From: Trifolium pratense
Lineage: Eukaryota; Streptophyta; Magnoliopsida; Fabales; Fabaceae
Length of the DNA stretch: 64,000 bases
Direction of reading: 5' to 3'
Assembly: GCF_020283565.1 (NCBI RefSeq)
Contig: NC_060061.1
Location: forward strand, 20,063,362-20,127,361
Every line of letters starts with the position of its first letter. Position 1 is the first letter of the stretch. The notes below the pieces were generated by a model. That model had not been told where the DNA came from. It saw only the letters and a program-made list of their open reading frames with translations, and ran no database searches. This document shows positions 49,449-64,000 of the stretch, one piece after another. The translations under genes and the position numbers were made by a program.

Positions 49449-50320
49449 CAGTGGTGGAACCAGGATTTTTTTCTTGGAGGGACCACTTAAAAATATAGTA
49501 TATAAATTAAATACGAAAATTATATTGTATACAAAAAATTAATTATCAATAAATCATGTTTCATATTTTAAAATGACACTTTATGTGTGCCAATTGACAT
49601 GAAATAATTATTGACTTTGAATTAATACTACACAATTTTTTTTTTAACAAAATCATATGTTTTATATTATTATATTACAAATATAGTAAAAAGAAAATCC
49701 ATGTTAGTATATAAAAAAAAATCCATGTTTTTAATTTAAAATAGTTGTATTTATTTTTTAAAAAAATAAATAAAAATTGTGCATTTTTTGCATTGATATA
49801 TCTATACCTATATATAAAGAGCATAAAAAAAAATTTGACGTGGACTTTTCATAATACCAATAATACCCTTGATTTTTCTTAGCAGCAAAATTTTTTTTAT
49901 CAAAAAACTCACCATAACATAACACATGTTTTTCTTTTAGCAGCAAATTTTTTTATTTTTTTATATTTTTATATAAGGCCGCTAGTATACATATAAAAAT
50001 TAAATTTTTTATTTTTAGAAATGCATATATAAAAATTAACTTTTTTTAAGAAAATGTTCTTGCTAATGACTTGAGACAATGTTTTGTACCAAAGAATTGA
50101 ATATTATCTTTTAAAAAAAGAAAAAAGAAACAGAAAAAGCCTCCACCAAGAGTTGAACAAGGTACCTCTTGGGAAGAGGGTGCTGCATTTAACCACTCGG
50201 CCGGCATATACTAGTAATTTTATAAAAATACGATATAGTTGTAATTTTATAAAAATATCAAGGGATATACTAATAATTTACTATTTTTCCACTCACAGTC
50301 ACCCCCTAATTTCGCCTCTG
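49449..50320. mobile_element. Non-autonomous hAT-like element, 872 bp, 8-bp TSD
   Basis: The ends cagtggtggaaccagg and ...aatttcgcctctg are related inverted sequences, with a perfect duplication TATGATCC at 49441-49448 and 50321-50328. The interior is AT-rich. Inside, at about 50140-50215 (minus), is a tRNA-like phrase 'gccgagtggttaaatgcagc', likely a captured tRNA relic. Confidence 0.78.
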
Positions 50321-50328
50321 TATGATCC

Positions 50329-51754
50329 CTCCCCTATATGTATATATATATAATCTATTCATTTTTCAATCATAACAAGCAAAAATCATATTCATTATAG
50401 AGACCATGCTTTTTTTATTTTATTGTTATTGAATACTGTAATACTAATAATCTCTTAGGTCAAAAAAGAAAAATATATGATATGAAATGGTTTCTAAAGC
50501 TGCTAATGTTGATGGAAGACAGATCATGAGTCAAGTTCAACTGATACTCGTGTCAATGGGTCTCCTAATAGTATCTTTCATTCATGTAATACATAACATA
50601 ACGCTTAGGGAGTCATAAAATCATGGTTTCAATTCACTCTCACAAAATAACAACTAATTACCAATATTGATAATTTAAAAATAAAAATAACACTATGTAA
50701 AGGAAATAACATATTACACGTCTTTAATAAAAACCACATATTATACATCTTTTTTGGTACATGTAAATTTATTTTTTTGGTACATAACAAGAGTAACACG
50801 TCTTTGACAATGTGCTTTCCATCTGTTCCACATGATTTAAACCAATATTCTCTCTGGTCCTAAATACAAGAGAAGATATACTTTTTAAATTTATTGCGAA
50901 TCTAATGTATTTAATCTATATATATTAATATTATAAACTAGATGCATTGAATTTTCGATATATCTAAAAATAAATGTTCTCTTATATTTAGGACGTACCG
51001 GATCGAATATTAACTTAAAATGGCCAAACATAAAATATTGGATCATCAAAACAGATTATAGCCGCTGGAAATGACTAGATTCCGGATTTTTCTTTTGATG
51101 ATGTGAATGGAATAGAACTTACTAGATTTTGGATTTTTTTTTACAAACTAAATTTTAATTTATTTTTATCAAATAGTCTATCTAATTGCTTAGAAAGTAG
51201 AAACACTTAAATTTTGGATTTAAATCATCTACTTTGGTTTGTTTTGTTACTTGTTGTTATTGCATATGTCTACACGTAACCATTATTGAAACCCCGAGTT
51301 TTTTATTTTGTAAAAACCAAATAAAATTTATTACTTCAAGTTTATTTGGTCAACTTTTACTTATATTTTGGGACGAAGGGAGTATGACATAAGCCTCAAA
51401 GTCATAGTCATAGTCATAGTCATACAGGTGTTTAGCAAGGAACGAGATCCAAATTAATTAATAGTCATATTTTGCAACCGAAGATAAGAACAACATTGTA
51501 CATGATACATTCACGTAGAATGAAACTATAATCGAAGTTTCATTGAACTTGTTTCCAAATTCAAGTAGAGGAAATTGAAAAACCTATGGTGCACAAATTT
51601 TTAATAATCGTTCCAATATTCATATATAACACGGGTGTGGTTATGGTGCATAAGCCCAAACTTATACACCATGTATAAATTTGCTTCTTACACCCAACAT
51701 ATTTGCTTCCTACACCAAAAGTCAGCTCAAGTCCAAAATTAGGCAATCCATTAC
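50329..51754. other. AT-rich gene-free stretch
   Basis: A Stowaway-type inverted pair lies near 50852-51000 (ctctctggtcctaaatacaagag / ctcttatatttaggacgtaccgg). A (CATAGT)n tract occurs at about 51402-51424. No gene was recognised. Confidence 0.4.
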
Positions 51755-51960
51755 TCGCGCGCCCCCCATATACTACCTCATTACTTGTGCGCCCCCCATT
51801 TGCTTAGCACACCCCCCAATTTTTTTTTCCTTTTCCTCTAGATTTCTTGTGAGTCTCCCAATTTTTTTTTCTCCCCCAGATTTCTTGCGCGCCCCCAATT
51901 TTTTTTCCTCCTCCAAACTTCTAGCAAACCCCCCCAAATTTCTACCGCGTCCCCCGTTTC
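51755..51960. repeat. C-rich interrupted array (CCCCCCAATTTTTTTT units)
   Basis: About seven diverged units of the form gcgCGCCCCCCaatttttttt, alternating C runs of 5-7 and T runs. On the minus strand this gives closely spaced G runs. Confidence 0.75.
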
Positions 51961-52173
51961 CAATTAAATAATAACTTTTGTTCCTTTGAAGTATATATTA
52001 TAAGAATCCATTTTTAATTAATTTTCGTCATACACCCCCTCGAAGCTCAACATAATAACCAATGGTTCATGTATATATAAAGCATATTTGTCAAACATAA
52101 AATTTAATTTTAAGTTTTATCAATCATAATCACAATATAAATAAAATCTCATACATTAATTACACACACACAC

Positions 52174-52256
<83 letters not shown>

Positions 52257-52411
52257 GATTTTTTTCTTTACAATAAAAAAATGATCGAATCCAATATCTC
52301 ATGCATATTATCCAAATTTTTCTCAACTAAACTAACCATAATTGCTTTATATGATTTTTTGCTTTATGTAGCATGATTTTGTAAAATGGTTATGTGATGT
52401 TTTACTTAATA
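51961..52411. other. AT-rich stretch with a (CA)n(TA)n microsatellite
   Basis: (CA)n then (TA)n occupies about 52162-52252. Nothing else was recognised. Confidence 0.6.
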
Positions 52412-52925
52412 ACAATGGTTTCAGTGTATAACGCTATGTAACCATTTAACTAGACTAATGGTTTCAGTGTATAAAATCTTGAAACCAAATAACAAGACTA
52501 ATGGTTTCAGTGTATAACGTTATGAAACCATTTAACTAGAATAATGGTTTCAGTGTATAACAGTATGAAACCATTTAACTAGACAAATGGTTTCAGTGTA
52601 TAACATCTTGAAACCATTTAAAATGACTAATGGTTTCAGTGTATAACATCTTGCCACTAATGCTCATATAAAACCATTTAACTATAATAATGGTTTCGGT
52701 GTATAACAGTATCAAACCATTTAACTAGACAAATGGTTTCGGTGTATAACATCTTGAAACCAATTAACAAGACTAATGATTTCAGTGCATAACATCTTGG
52801 CACTAATGCTCATATAAAACCATTTAACTATAATAATGGTTTCAGTGTATAACGTCATGAAACCATTTAACTAGACTAATGGTTTCAGTGTATAACGGTA
52901 TGAAACCATTTTTGCTGTGGAATGG
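52412..52925. repeat. 43-bp hairpin minisatellite, 11 copies
   Basis: The unit is AATGGTTTCAGTGTATAAC, a short variable part, then TGAAACCATTTAACTAGACT. AATGGTTTCA and TGAAACCATT form a 10-bp stem. Copies start near 52414, 52457, 52500, 52543, 52586, 52629, 52689, 52732, 52776, 52835 and 52879; the spacing is 43-44 bp except for two 59-60-bp units that carry the same insert (cactaatgctcatat). Confidence 0.93.
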
Positions 52926-53219
52926 TTTCAAAGAGTTGTTCTCAAAAAACATATTTAACCCTTAATAAAAATTGTGAAATAAATTTAAATATTTAAGACG
53001 ATATAAAACCGGAGAGAGTGAGGTATCCCCAACCGTTCCAAATAATTCAAAATACCCTAAATAAAATTTTGGGAAAATTTTATTAATACCTGATATTTAT
53101 AAAAGCATATTTACCTCATTTAATTAACTAAAAATAGTTCCAGGTCTCAGAAAAATACCTAACTGATCCCAAAATTCCCTGAAAAGTATTTACTATTTTT
53201 CTGTAAAAACAATAAAAAA
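52926..53219. other. Stretch between minisatellite and CpG-rich block
   Basis: It begins with the terminal sequence ...aaaaaacatatttaaccc (52944-52961), so the minisatellite may lie inside an element of the GGGTTAAATATG family. The rest is AT-rich and appears to belong with the CpG-rich block. Confidence 0.4.
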
Positions 53220-53520
53220 ATTTGGAGTCTCCTTGGCACCGCACGCCCCCCCACGCGCCGCCAGTGAGAGTGGGCGTGGAGGCGCGTCACTGTTCATCAT
53301 CTTCCTCACCCATTTTCTGAAGAAACGGGTCGCGTCGACCCGGTTCGTCGACCCGATTCGTTCTCCCTCAACAATCAACGAAACTCGACGTTCTTTATAC
53401 GGTTTTGATCGTCGTTCGATTTTATGAATGTTTCCGGTATTAGTTTTCGAAATCGGTGATCGAATCGCATATAAAATGTGGCCGAAATTGAGCAAGCAAA
53501 AATTGAAAGTTCTTCAGCTA
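53220..53520. repeat. CpG-rich block of transposon type
   Basis: 'ccgcacgcccccccacgcgccgcc', 'gggtcgcgtcgacccggttcgtcgacccg' and many further CpGs contrast with the AT-rich flanks. Open frames on both strands have no recognised domain. It is probably part of an LTR or similar element; the ends were not found. Confidence 0.4.
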
Positions 53521-54261
53521 TGATTATTACACATATAAAATTATCTGATGACTGTGAATGACTTATGCACCATACATAAGAAAAGCTTATGCATATTAAC
53601 TATTGCCTAAAATAATAATATTGTGCAAATTCAATATATATTGACGGTTTTTAAATATGAGGCCATGTAAAATATGGCCTCGTTCAAAGATAGTTTTTTT
53701 TTTTACATAGAGAATTTATTATATACTTGTTTTTTTTAAGTAATCTAGTAGCTAAAAATTTCACTATTAAAATAGATAAATAGAGTGTTCAGGATTTGAA
53801 TCTCGCTCTTATATATACAATGTGATGTTCCAACCAACCGAGATAAGCTCGCGGAGATTTATTATATATTTTTAATAAACTCTAATAAAATATTATATGA
53901 TCTCCATATTCTATTATTATAAAATTTATTTCTTACCGATGATGAAAAGATCTACCTTTAAACTATTTTTTAATTGTTTATATTAGATTGACCTTTTAAA
54001 CATACGAAAGCCGAAATTCCAAATTTGTTTAGCACTTGTCTAAGCTGTGCAATATTGTATATGTTAAAAGTCTCCAAAAGTAGTAATTATTTATTGAAAA
54101 ACAATAATTATTTATTAAATTTTTTTACATTTTCCTTGATTTAAAATGCATCCGTTCGAATATAAACTTACTATTTTGAATTTCTTAATTAACATGTTTA
54201 AGTTTGCATATGATATAAAAACTCATTTGTTTATAGTAAACTATATGTATATTTGTCCCAT
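53521..54261. other. AT-rich gene-free stretch
   Basis: A decayed tRNA-like phrase occurs near 53790 (ttcaggatttgaatctcgctc). Nothing else was recognised. Confidence 0.4.
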
Positions 54262-54380
54262 ATGTGTAGGTCAAATGGTAGCTACCAGACACATTATTTG
54301 AGTGACCGGGGTTCGAACCCTGGATTTCACGTTTCTCCACATTTAAATGTGAGTTTTGCCATTAAGCTATTTAACAAAAA
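54262..54380 (+). repeat. tRNA-derived SINE (family copy 2)
   Basis: 'gtaggtcaaatggtagctacc' (A-box-like), 'gaccggggttcgaaccctgg' (good B box), 'cacgtttctccacatttaaatgtg' and an A-rich end match 18306-18430. A more decayed tRNA-like copy follows at 54400-54540. Confidence 0.65.
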
Positions 54381-55154
54381 AATATATATGTATATTTTAT
54401 CTCTTAAATCTAGTTCAGTTGATAGCTATCAAATAACATTATTGGAAAGATCAAGTTCAAACTTTGAATTTTTTATAATTATAAACCTCAAAGATTTTGT
54501 TCAGTGGTAAAATGACATATCTTCTATATGAGAGTTCTTGATTTTGAGCCCGTTTAGTTAGGGTCGTAAAAAAGATCGGACAGATGGGTTGGCCCATTAA
54601 CCTACAATGTTGGATGAGTTAGTCCTCAAAAGGCAGTCCAAATACAATCGGATGTTTTTGGCCATGACCCATATGAAAATCGGGTTGGGTCGGGTTGACC
54701 GGTCCACTATCAAAAAAATTCTGTTTTAAAAAATAACTTCAATATAAACATAAAAATTATCATCTAATTAAGAAATTATTAATAAAAATTTATTTAAATG
54801 TATCAGTTTAATAAAAAAAGTCCCATTTACCCAAAACTTTTACAAATTTAAGTTCTTAAATTATTAATTTTGATTCAATTTGTATTTACAGGAATCAAAT
54901 TAGAGTTTAATCGATATTTATTATTGATGGAAAAATTATTTACACTTGCAGTCAATCATATCTCAATAAAATTGATAATTGTCAGTAACTAATTTATCAA
55001 AGTGGCAAAAAGAAAAATGAATAAACAATTTTTTTAAATGGAAATGAGCCGGACTAGCCTACTAAGCACAGACAGGCCAGGTCGGGCTCGTTAATGAATA
55101 GCCCACTCATCAATGGGTCGGGTTGAATTGGCTCATTTATTCAGTATGAGCCAT
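54381..55154. other. Transposon-like intergenic DNA
   Basis: 54560-54710 and 55040-55150 have repeated 'gggttgggtcgggttgacc', 'gggtcgggttgaattgg' words, as in subterminal parts of hAT-type elements (compare 2930-3496). No complete element could be bounded. Confidence 0.4.
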
Positions 55155-56830
55155 CACTACAAGAAAATACGTGATTTGCTACCAAAAGTTTGCTACAAAA
55201 CGTTTTACTAGTTAATTTTAAGTATATTAGTAACCAGTTGACTGAAATTAATTTTATATTTATTTTTTAACAAATTATTACTATTTCTTATTTATTTATT
55301 TATTTATTTATGTTTTAACGCTTTATTATTATCTCTCTCAGAGGTAAGAACACGACACCACTTTTACTCTACGGCGAAATCGCTCTCGATCTTGCTCCGT
55401 TCACGATCTCGCTTCGATCTCACTCTCCTCAATACATCTCGCTGCAGTTGCTATTCTTCGTTGAAATTTGATGACGTCCTCTGTTTCTTCTCCGATTGCA
55501 GTGTAAGTTAAATTTCAACACTCTAATTTAGTTCCCTGGGGATTCTTCAACCATGCCCTTAATTAAATAAAATTGGGATTTTACTGGGGAGGACACAAAA
55601 TAAGATTTTACTTACTCTTTTTCATTGATCTATTACAAAGTTTTATTTTTTCTGAATTTTTTATTGTTTTCTTTAAGGGTTTTTTCCCTGTTGTATTGAG
55701 TTGTGGTTTCTTCTATGTGTCATGATTGTTTTTCTGAAACCCTTTATTCATTAGGTTTCTTCTTGTCTTGCCAATTAGTATATTGATTTTCATGATGCAA
55801 CTTGTGTTAACTAAAGCATGATAACAAAATGAACAATTTATTCAGTTTTTTGAGTTGATTTTTGTAGTTGTATCAATTGATAGTTTGGTTTGCATGGAAG
55901 TTGAGGATGAAAGTTGGAACCTTATGATTTTCCTAATGAATTCAATAAGTATTCATTATATTATGTCTGTTTACTCCATCATCATTTACTTGTCTTTTAG
56001 GGCGAATATAGTTTATATTTTTACTATGTTTAAAAAAAAAATTGGAAGTGTATTTTCTCTTTGTATGAAATTTTTTAGGCTTAACTATCACATTGGTCCC
56101 TGTATGTATGCGTTTTTTTGGTTTTAGTCCCTGTATTATATTTTTTTTTGGTTTTAGTCCCTGTATGTGTAAATCTTGTTGATTGTCGTCCCTCCCGTTA
56201 AAAAATGACTGCATTTATAGCTAACTGGTAGCTAATTTGCTACCAATTAGCTACGAATTAGCTACAAACGCAAATGGGAGGGACGCAAATTAACAAGATT
56301 TATACATACAAGGACTAAAACCAAAAAAATATGATACAGGACTAAAACCAAAAAAGCACATACATACAGGGACCAATGTGATATTTAAGCCAATTTTTTA
56401 TGTGTTTCTCTTAGTCAAATTGAATGTGTTTTAGATGAATAGTTCTTTACAAACTAGCCTAATTAAATTTGATTAGAAAAGATTTTTATTATTATAAAAT
56501 ATAATTTAAAAAAAAATTAAAAGTTTGGGTATGGCTGCGAATCTGCTAGGAATATGTAGCTAGAGATATATTGCGAAATTGTTGTGACAATATCCTAGCG
56601 ATTTAGTTAGGAAACACAAACTTCAAAACATTATTTAACTAGGTATTAATTGGAAACTAGCTAGGATATTGATTATATTAGTTGCAAATTAGCTAGAATT
56701 TTTTTTTTATAGATGATTTGCCGCTCAATCCATGCTACGCCCTATACGACAGCTAATTCACAATAAATCTGTAGCTAACTCTGTTTTACTAGAGATTAGC
56801 TACGAATTAGCTACAAACACGCTCATCAAG
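55155..56830. mobile_element. CACTA-like left end and interior
   Basis: CACTACAAGAAAATACGTG at 55155 is a typical CACTA terminus. It is followed by 'ttgctacc', 'agctacgaattagctacaaac' words that recur up to about 56815. A pyrimidine-rich stretch with 'gcgaaatcgctctcgatcttgc' (55365-55500) looks like a transcribed leader with a possible splice donor (tgtaagtt, 55501). No transposase was recognised, and no GTAGTG right end was found, so the right limit is a guess. Confidence 0.4.
56078..56391. mobile_element. Mutator-like MITE, 314 bp, 9-bp TSD
   Basis: The ends ggcttaactatcacattggtccctgtatg and catacagggaccaatgtgatatttaagcc are inverted repeats that continue inward with 'ttttggttttagtccctgta' and complement. 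A 9-bp duplication AATTTTTTA flanks it (56069-56077 and 56392-56400). The centre has a symmetrical 'gctaactggtagctaatttgctaccaattagc'. Confidence 0.82.
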
Positions 56831-57901
56831 CTGGGTCAGGTCAGACTATTTGAATTCTACCTTTAGTACCCTTTAATTCGAGTGAGATAAATATAACTAT
56901 TTAATATTTTTGTATGTATTTGTTGATCCATACTGTCTTTTATCTCTTAAAATTAGAGACCATCTTTTTATCTTAATTGTTTTTCTTCCATAAAATAAAT
57001 AAATACCGATTTTATAAAAATAAAAAAATGTGAATGGAGGATTATGTGTCAACCCTATCCATATTTTAAAAAAAAGTGTCAACCATATCGGCAGTTAAAA
57101 AAAGTGTCAACCATATCCATTATTTTCTTTTTAAGGAAACCCTATCAAAGGTAATTTTGTCTAAAATTTTTACGTGACATCTTCGTAAGTAGTTCACGTA
57201 TGCAAATCTGTTAGTTGTGTGGACGATTTAAACAATAATTTAACAAAAAAGATTAAATTGAAATTTTTTAAACTTAAGAGATCAAATTAAAATCTAAAAG
57301 AAATATAAGGGACCAAATATGTAATTAAACGTAGTTAATTTGACTATATAAATATGGATATATAGTTAATTTGACTATATAAATCTGGATAATAGGTAAT
57401 AACTTTAAGATTTGGTGATCTGAGAGACATGATAAAATAATTATATCATATTCTAAAATTATTTAATTAATTATGTTTTCAATGTTTTAGTAATATTTAA
57501 TTATATTTAATTATGTTATAAATTTGAATAATAAATAATAACTTTAAGACTCGTTTCAATGAATTTACTTAAAAATTTATCTAAAATTATTTAATTATGT
57601 TTTAAATATTTTAGTATTATTTGTTAATTTATTAAAATTTTAAAATTTTAAAATTAACTTTACAAAATATATGTAATTGTTTCATAAGCGCAATTTAGTA
57701 CTTTTTTAATAGAGTTTTATCATATAATGCAATTGTAAAAACTAATTTCTTGAGTCGGACCGGACACGGTAAATCTTAAGAGAATTTAAAATTGTTGTAT
57801 TTTCGTAAATAGATTCAAACATAAGACCGCTCTAGTTAAATTAAAAAAGGACGATTATTCAAATACTCTGAATATTCGATTTCTTCTATCCGTATGACAC
57901 C
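56831..57901. other. AT-rich gene-free stretch
   Basis: Short duplicated phrases (for example 'ttaatttgactatataaat' twice near 57338 and 57366; 'aaaaaagtgtcaaccatatc' near 57070 and 57095) suggest small local duplications. No gene. Confidence 0.4.
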
Positions 57902-58388
57902 CAGGGGCGTTTCCGAGTTTTAGGAGACTCTGTGCAAAATATAAAAGTGGCCCCTTAATAAAAAAAATTAAAAAAATTATCGATTTAAATTGCATATAAT
58001 ATAAAAAAAAACATTCTTGTAAACATATAAATTATCAATATTAAATCTTACATTAAATTAAATGGAACAAGAAATACAAAATAATTATCTTTGAATATAA
58101 CGTCAAAAAGGAACATCATAATCTAAGATTAAATTTTATGCAAAGATTAAAATGGACTAAAACTATATTTACGAGTATAGATAACCAATATATTGATACT
58201 CATGATATTTAACAATATATAACTATTATTTTAGGGCATAAAAATTAATCTATTAATATACATCTAATATTTTATAGGTATAAATAATATATAAGTAATA
58301 TTATAGGACCTCAAAATTTTAAGTTGAGGCCCTCAAAATTTTGAGGCCCTATACCGTCGCACACCTCGCACATGCATGCGAGCCTCTG
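57902..58388. mobile_element. Non-autonomous hAT-like element, 487 bp, 8-bp TSD
   Basis: The ends caggggcgtttccgag and ...catgcgagcctctg are related inverted sequences, with a perfect duplication ATGACACC at 57894-57901 and 58389-58396. No transposase. Confidence 0.78.
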
Positions 58389-58396
58389 ATGACACC

Positions 58397-58926
58397 AATC
58401 AAATTGTTACTTTACTCAGCAGGTAGATTTTTACTTTATTGAGAATGTAGTTACCTTATATTTATGTAAATAAAGTTTGTTAATGTAGTTACCTTTTTTT
58501 GACAGTGTTAATGTAGTTACCTTATTTAGAATAACTTTACTTTTCTGAGGTTTAGAATTTACTTTATAATAGATAGATAAGATAAATTTTCTATATACAA
58601 CGATAGTATAAAATTAAATTTATTTTTTTAATAAAATTTTGAACTAATGTTATATACATAGTCCCTCCGTGTCATTTTATAAGCAAAAATCTACTTTCTA
58701 GGTTCATTATATTAAATATACAATGAATAGACCAGATTCATTGTATATTCATTGTATATTTAATATAATGAACTTAAAAAGTAGAATTTTACTTATAAAG
58801 TGTCACAAAGAGAGTATCAATTTCTTTTTTTTACAAGATATGTGAAAAAATTATTATTTTCATTATTATGCAACACTATTAATTAATTTTCTTTTAAGGA
58901 TTTAATTTGTACTATATTTATAATCT
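58397..58926. other. AT-rich stretch with a Stowaway-like pair
   Basis: 58663-58815 holds 'ccctccgtgtcattttataagcaaaaatc' and its approximate complement 'ttttacttataaagtgtcacaaagagag', a decayed Stowaway-like MITE with a central palindrome 'ttcattgtatatt'. Nothing else was recognised. Confidence 0.5.
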
Positions 58927-59309
58927 AGAGGAGGGATCCGTTGACTCCAGGAGTAAGTCTCCATTGACTTACTCCGCTTAATAACTCGATATCGACATTA
59001 TATTTCTTCAATCCAACTGTTGAATTCAAAGATCTCATTGAGTAGATCGACTCCACAAATTTTTATAAAAATTCAAAACCGTTTGATACTTTTTCTGATA
59101 ACTTCAAACTTTTAAAAAAAACTGTTGAATTTCAATAGTCTGAATACATAACTACATTTTTTGAATTTTTATAAAAATTTGTGGAGTGTATCTACTCAAT
59201 AAGATATTTGAATTCAACGGTTGGATTAAAGAAATATAATACCGATATCGAGTTATTAAGCGGAGTAAGTCAATGGAGACTTACTCCTAAGTCAACAGAT
59301 CCCTCCTCT
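58927..59309. mobile_element. Foldback MITE, 383 bp
   Basis: The arms agaggagggatccgttgac and gtcaacagatccctcctct are complementary; the arms continue with 'agtaagtctccattgacttactccgc' and 'gatatcgacattatatttc' and their complements. The outer 'ggatccgttgac' is shared with 14839-15236. Confidence 0.82.
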
Positions 59310-59786
59310 TATATCTATACTATATATTCTATACTATATATAAAGAGAATACATGGATGTAACCAAATAAAAAAAAAAGAATATATGGGTTTTGGTGTGG
59401 ACATTTCATAATACCAACAATACCCCTGATTTTTTTAGTAGCAACAAAAATCTTTTATTAACAAACTCATCCTAACATAAGGTACATTTTATTTTTTTGT
59501 AGCAAAATTTTTTTATTAACAAAGTCACCATAAGATAAGACATATTTTTTTTTTGGACATAAGATAGACACATGCAGCTGCCTGTCCCGCTAGTACTAAA
59601 TAATGTAAAAATATTTACGCACGAATCTGATCAAATCACCACGTCATGTAAATATTTATGAAAGTATCTTAGAAACTACGTTATTATTAAATTTTGTTTG
59701 GTAAAAAATTACTACCTCCGGTGCCATATATAAGAAAATTTTTACTTCTTCCATCCCTACGAATTTTAACTATTAAGAAAAGGGTC
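59310..59786. other. AT-rich gene-free stretch
   Basis: 'ggtgtggacatttcataataccaacaatacccctgattttttta' (59393-59436) resembles 49837-49876 inside the hAT element, so it is part of a dispersed repeat. No gene. Confidence 0.4.
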
Positions 59787-59950
59787 ATGTTAACATGTGC
59801 ACCAATGGCACATGTTAAATATCTAAAAATAGAAATTTATATTTAATAACATAAAAGAATTTAATGTTTAAAAAATATAATGCACAAATTATAAGAGAAT
59901 ATTACCACATTTGTATTCTTAACATGTGCATTTGGTCCACATGTTAACAT
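59787..59950. mobile_element. MITE, GTTAAC family, copy 4 (164 bp)
   Basis: The ends atgttaacatgtgcaccaatggcacatgttaa and ttaacatgtgcatttggtccacatgttaacat are inverted repeats. The inner 'agaatttaatgttta' phrase matches copy 3. Confidence 0.75.
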
Positions 59951-60423
59951 TTTCCTTAAGAAAAATCGTTGAAGTAATAGATTTGTTTGAAATATATATG
60001 ACTATTATTAAAATAACTTTTGTCTGAAAATGCATTCATTATTAACTTTTTCATATTCCAAGACAAAATTGATGGTATGATAAGAGGGTATATTTGGAAA
60101 AAAAGCAATAAATGCACGTAAAAATGTGCTGAGGGTCTTATATTTAGTGACACCTGTTTTTTTGGCAAGAGTCCTATAAATATGGACGGATTTGGATATG
60201 TCTCTCCTTCTCTTAATCCAATCCATTGGTAAATCACAAAGAGCTAAAAAGCAATTAAGATGAGAAAGAAAAAGGTGAATGAATAGATAAGACTAATTAA
60301 TTACTATAAGATGACCACGACTAGAGAAAAAATCGGAGATGATCCGAATCCAAAAATGAGATAGGGAGCGTTAAATTAAATTTCTTAATACGACTTTAGT
60401 GAAGGAAAAGTCTCACTCCCTCC

Positions 60424-60430
60424 TATAAAA
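60424..60430 (+). promoter_or_regulatory. Putative TATA box of GH1 gene C
   Basis: TATAAAA, 47 bp upstream of the ATG at 60471, a normal plant spacing with a short leader. Confidence 0.6.
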
Positions 60431-60470
60431 CAAAAGCATAGTCCAGTAACTGACAACCAGAACTAAAAGA

Positions 60471-63963
<3,493 letters not shown>

Positions 63964-64000
63964 GTAAATAATAGATATTCAGAAGAGCCTTTCCGGTGGT

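Noticed and set aside
50140..50215. tRNA gene on the minus strand (gccgagtggttaa...)
   Set aside because: Only the D-arm part looks right; the acceptor stem and a good T arm are missing, and it lies in an hAT element, so it is a relic at best.
52412..52925. CRISPR-like array of repeats and spacers
   Set aside because: This is plant DNA; repeats run through the whole 43-bp unit with no unique spacers and no cas genes.
53193..53495. 100-codon minus-strand frame in the CpG-rich block
   Set aside because: The frame exists because GC-rich DNA has few stops; no domain or start context supports it.

Overview
This window is AT-rich plant nuclear DNA, very probably from a temperate (inverted-repeat-lacking clade) legume such as clover or a medick. 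That is an inference from three things: glycoside hydrolase family 1 (GH1) genes whose predicted proteins look like the clover cyanogenic/non-cyanogenic beta-glucosidase group, genes with canonical GT-AG introns, and a dense load of Copia, TRIM, hAT, Mutator-like and Stowaway-type elements. No bacterial, phage or organelle features were seen.

Genes. At the left edge (951-1317, minus) is the first exon of a plastid-type lipoxygenase; its remaining exons would lie outside the window or are lost. The right half carries three related GH1 beta-glucosidase loci. Locus A (29351-35634, minus) is a pseudogene with a frameshift, an in-frame deletion, a premature stop and a 264-bp solo LTR sitting inside the exon that encodes the catalytic ITENG motif. 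Locus B (36794-41035, minus) reconstructs as an intact 13-exon gene for a 524-residue secreted enzyme. Locus C (60471 to beyond the right end, plus) has 12 exons in the window; exons 2-12 have the same lengths as those of B, and exon 13 is outside. B and C are therefore inverted paralogues about 19 kb apart. A Mutator-type transposase relic with a FAR1-like zinc finger lies at 47145-48020, and a LINE RNase H relic at about 4241-4790.

Mobile DNA. A complete Copia element occupies 22053-29155: 557-bp LTRs that read as identical, a CCCTA target duplication, a primer-binding site and a polypurine tract. Its pol frame is broken twice and most of gag is deleted. An ATG in the 5' LTR is followed by a splice donor that would join it in frame to the gag-like frame 2.2 kb downstream. 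Two solo LTRs (11769-12596 and 30506-30769), one TRIM (1995-2386), six non-autonomous hAT elements with 8-bp duplications, three Mutator-like elements with 9-bp duplications, several Stowaway-like MITEs and two further foldback MITE families can be delimited from their ends and target duplications.

Repeats. Long (TA)n tracts recur, and one of them hosts a MITE. Arrays with unusual structure are: an 11-copy, 43-bp hairpin minisatellite (52412-52925), a CpG-rich array of near-palindromes inside a solo LTR (12141-12442), a 297-bp tandem duplication containing AACCGAAG hairpins (48076-48669), and a four-copy motif separated by poly(A) (43875-43989). The remaining DNA is AT-rich intergenic or intronic sequence without recognisable genes.
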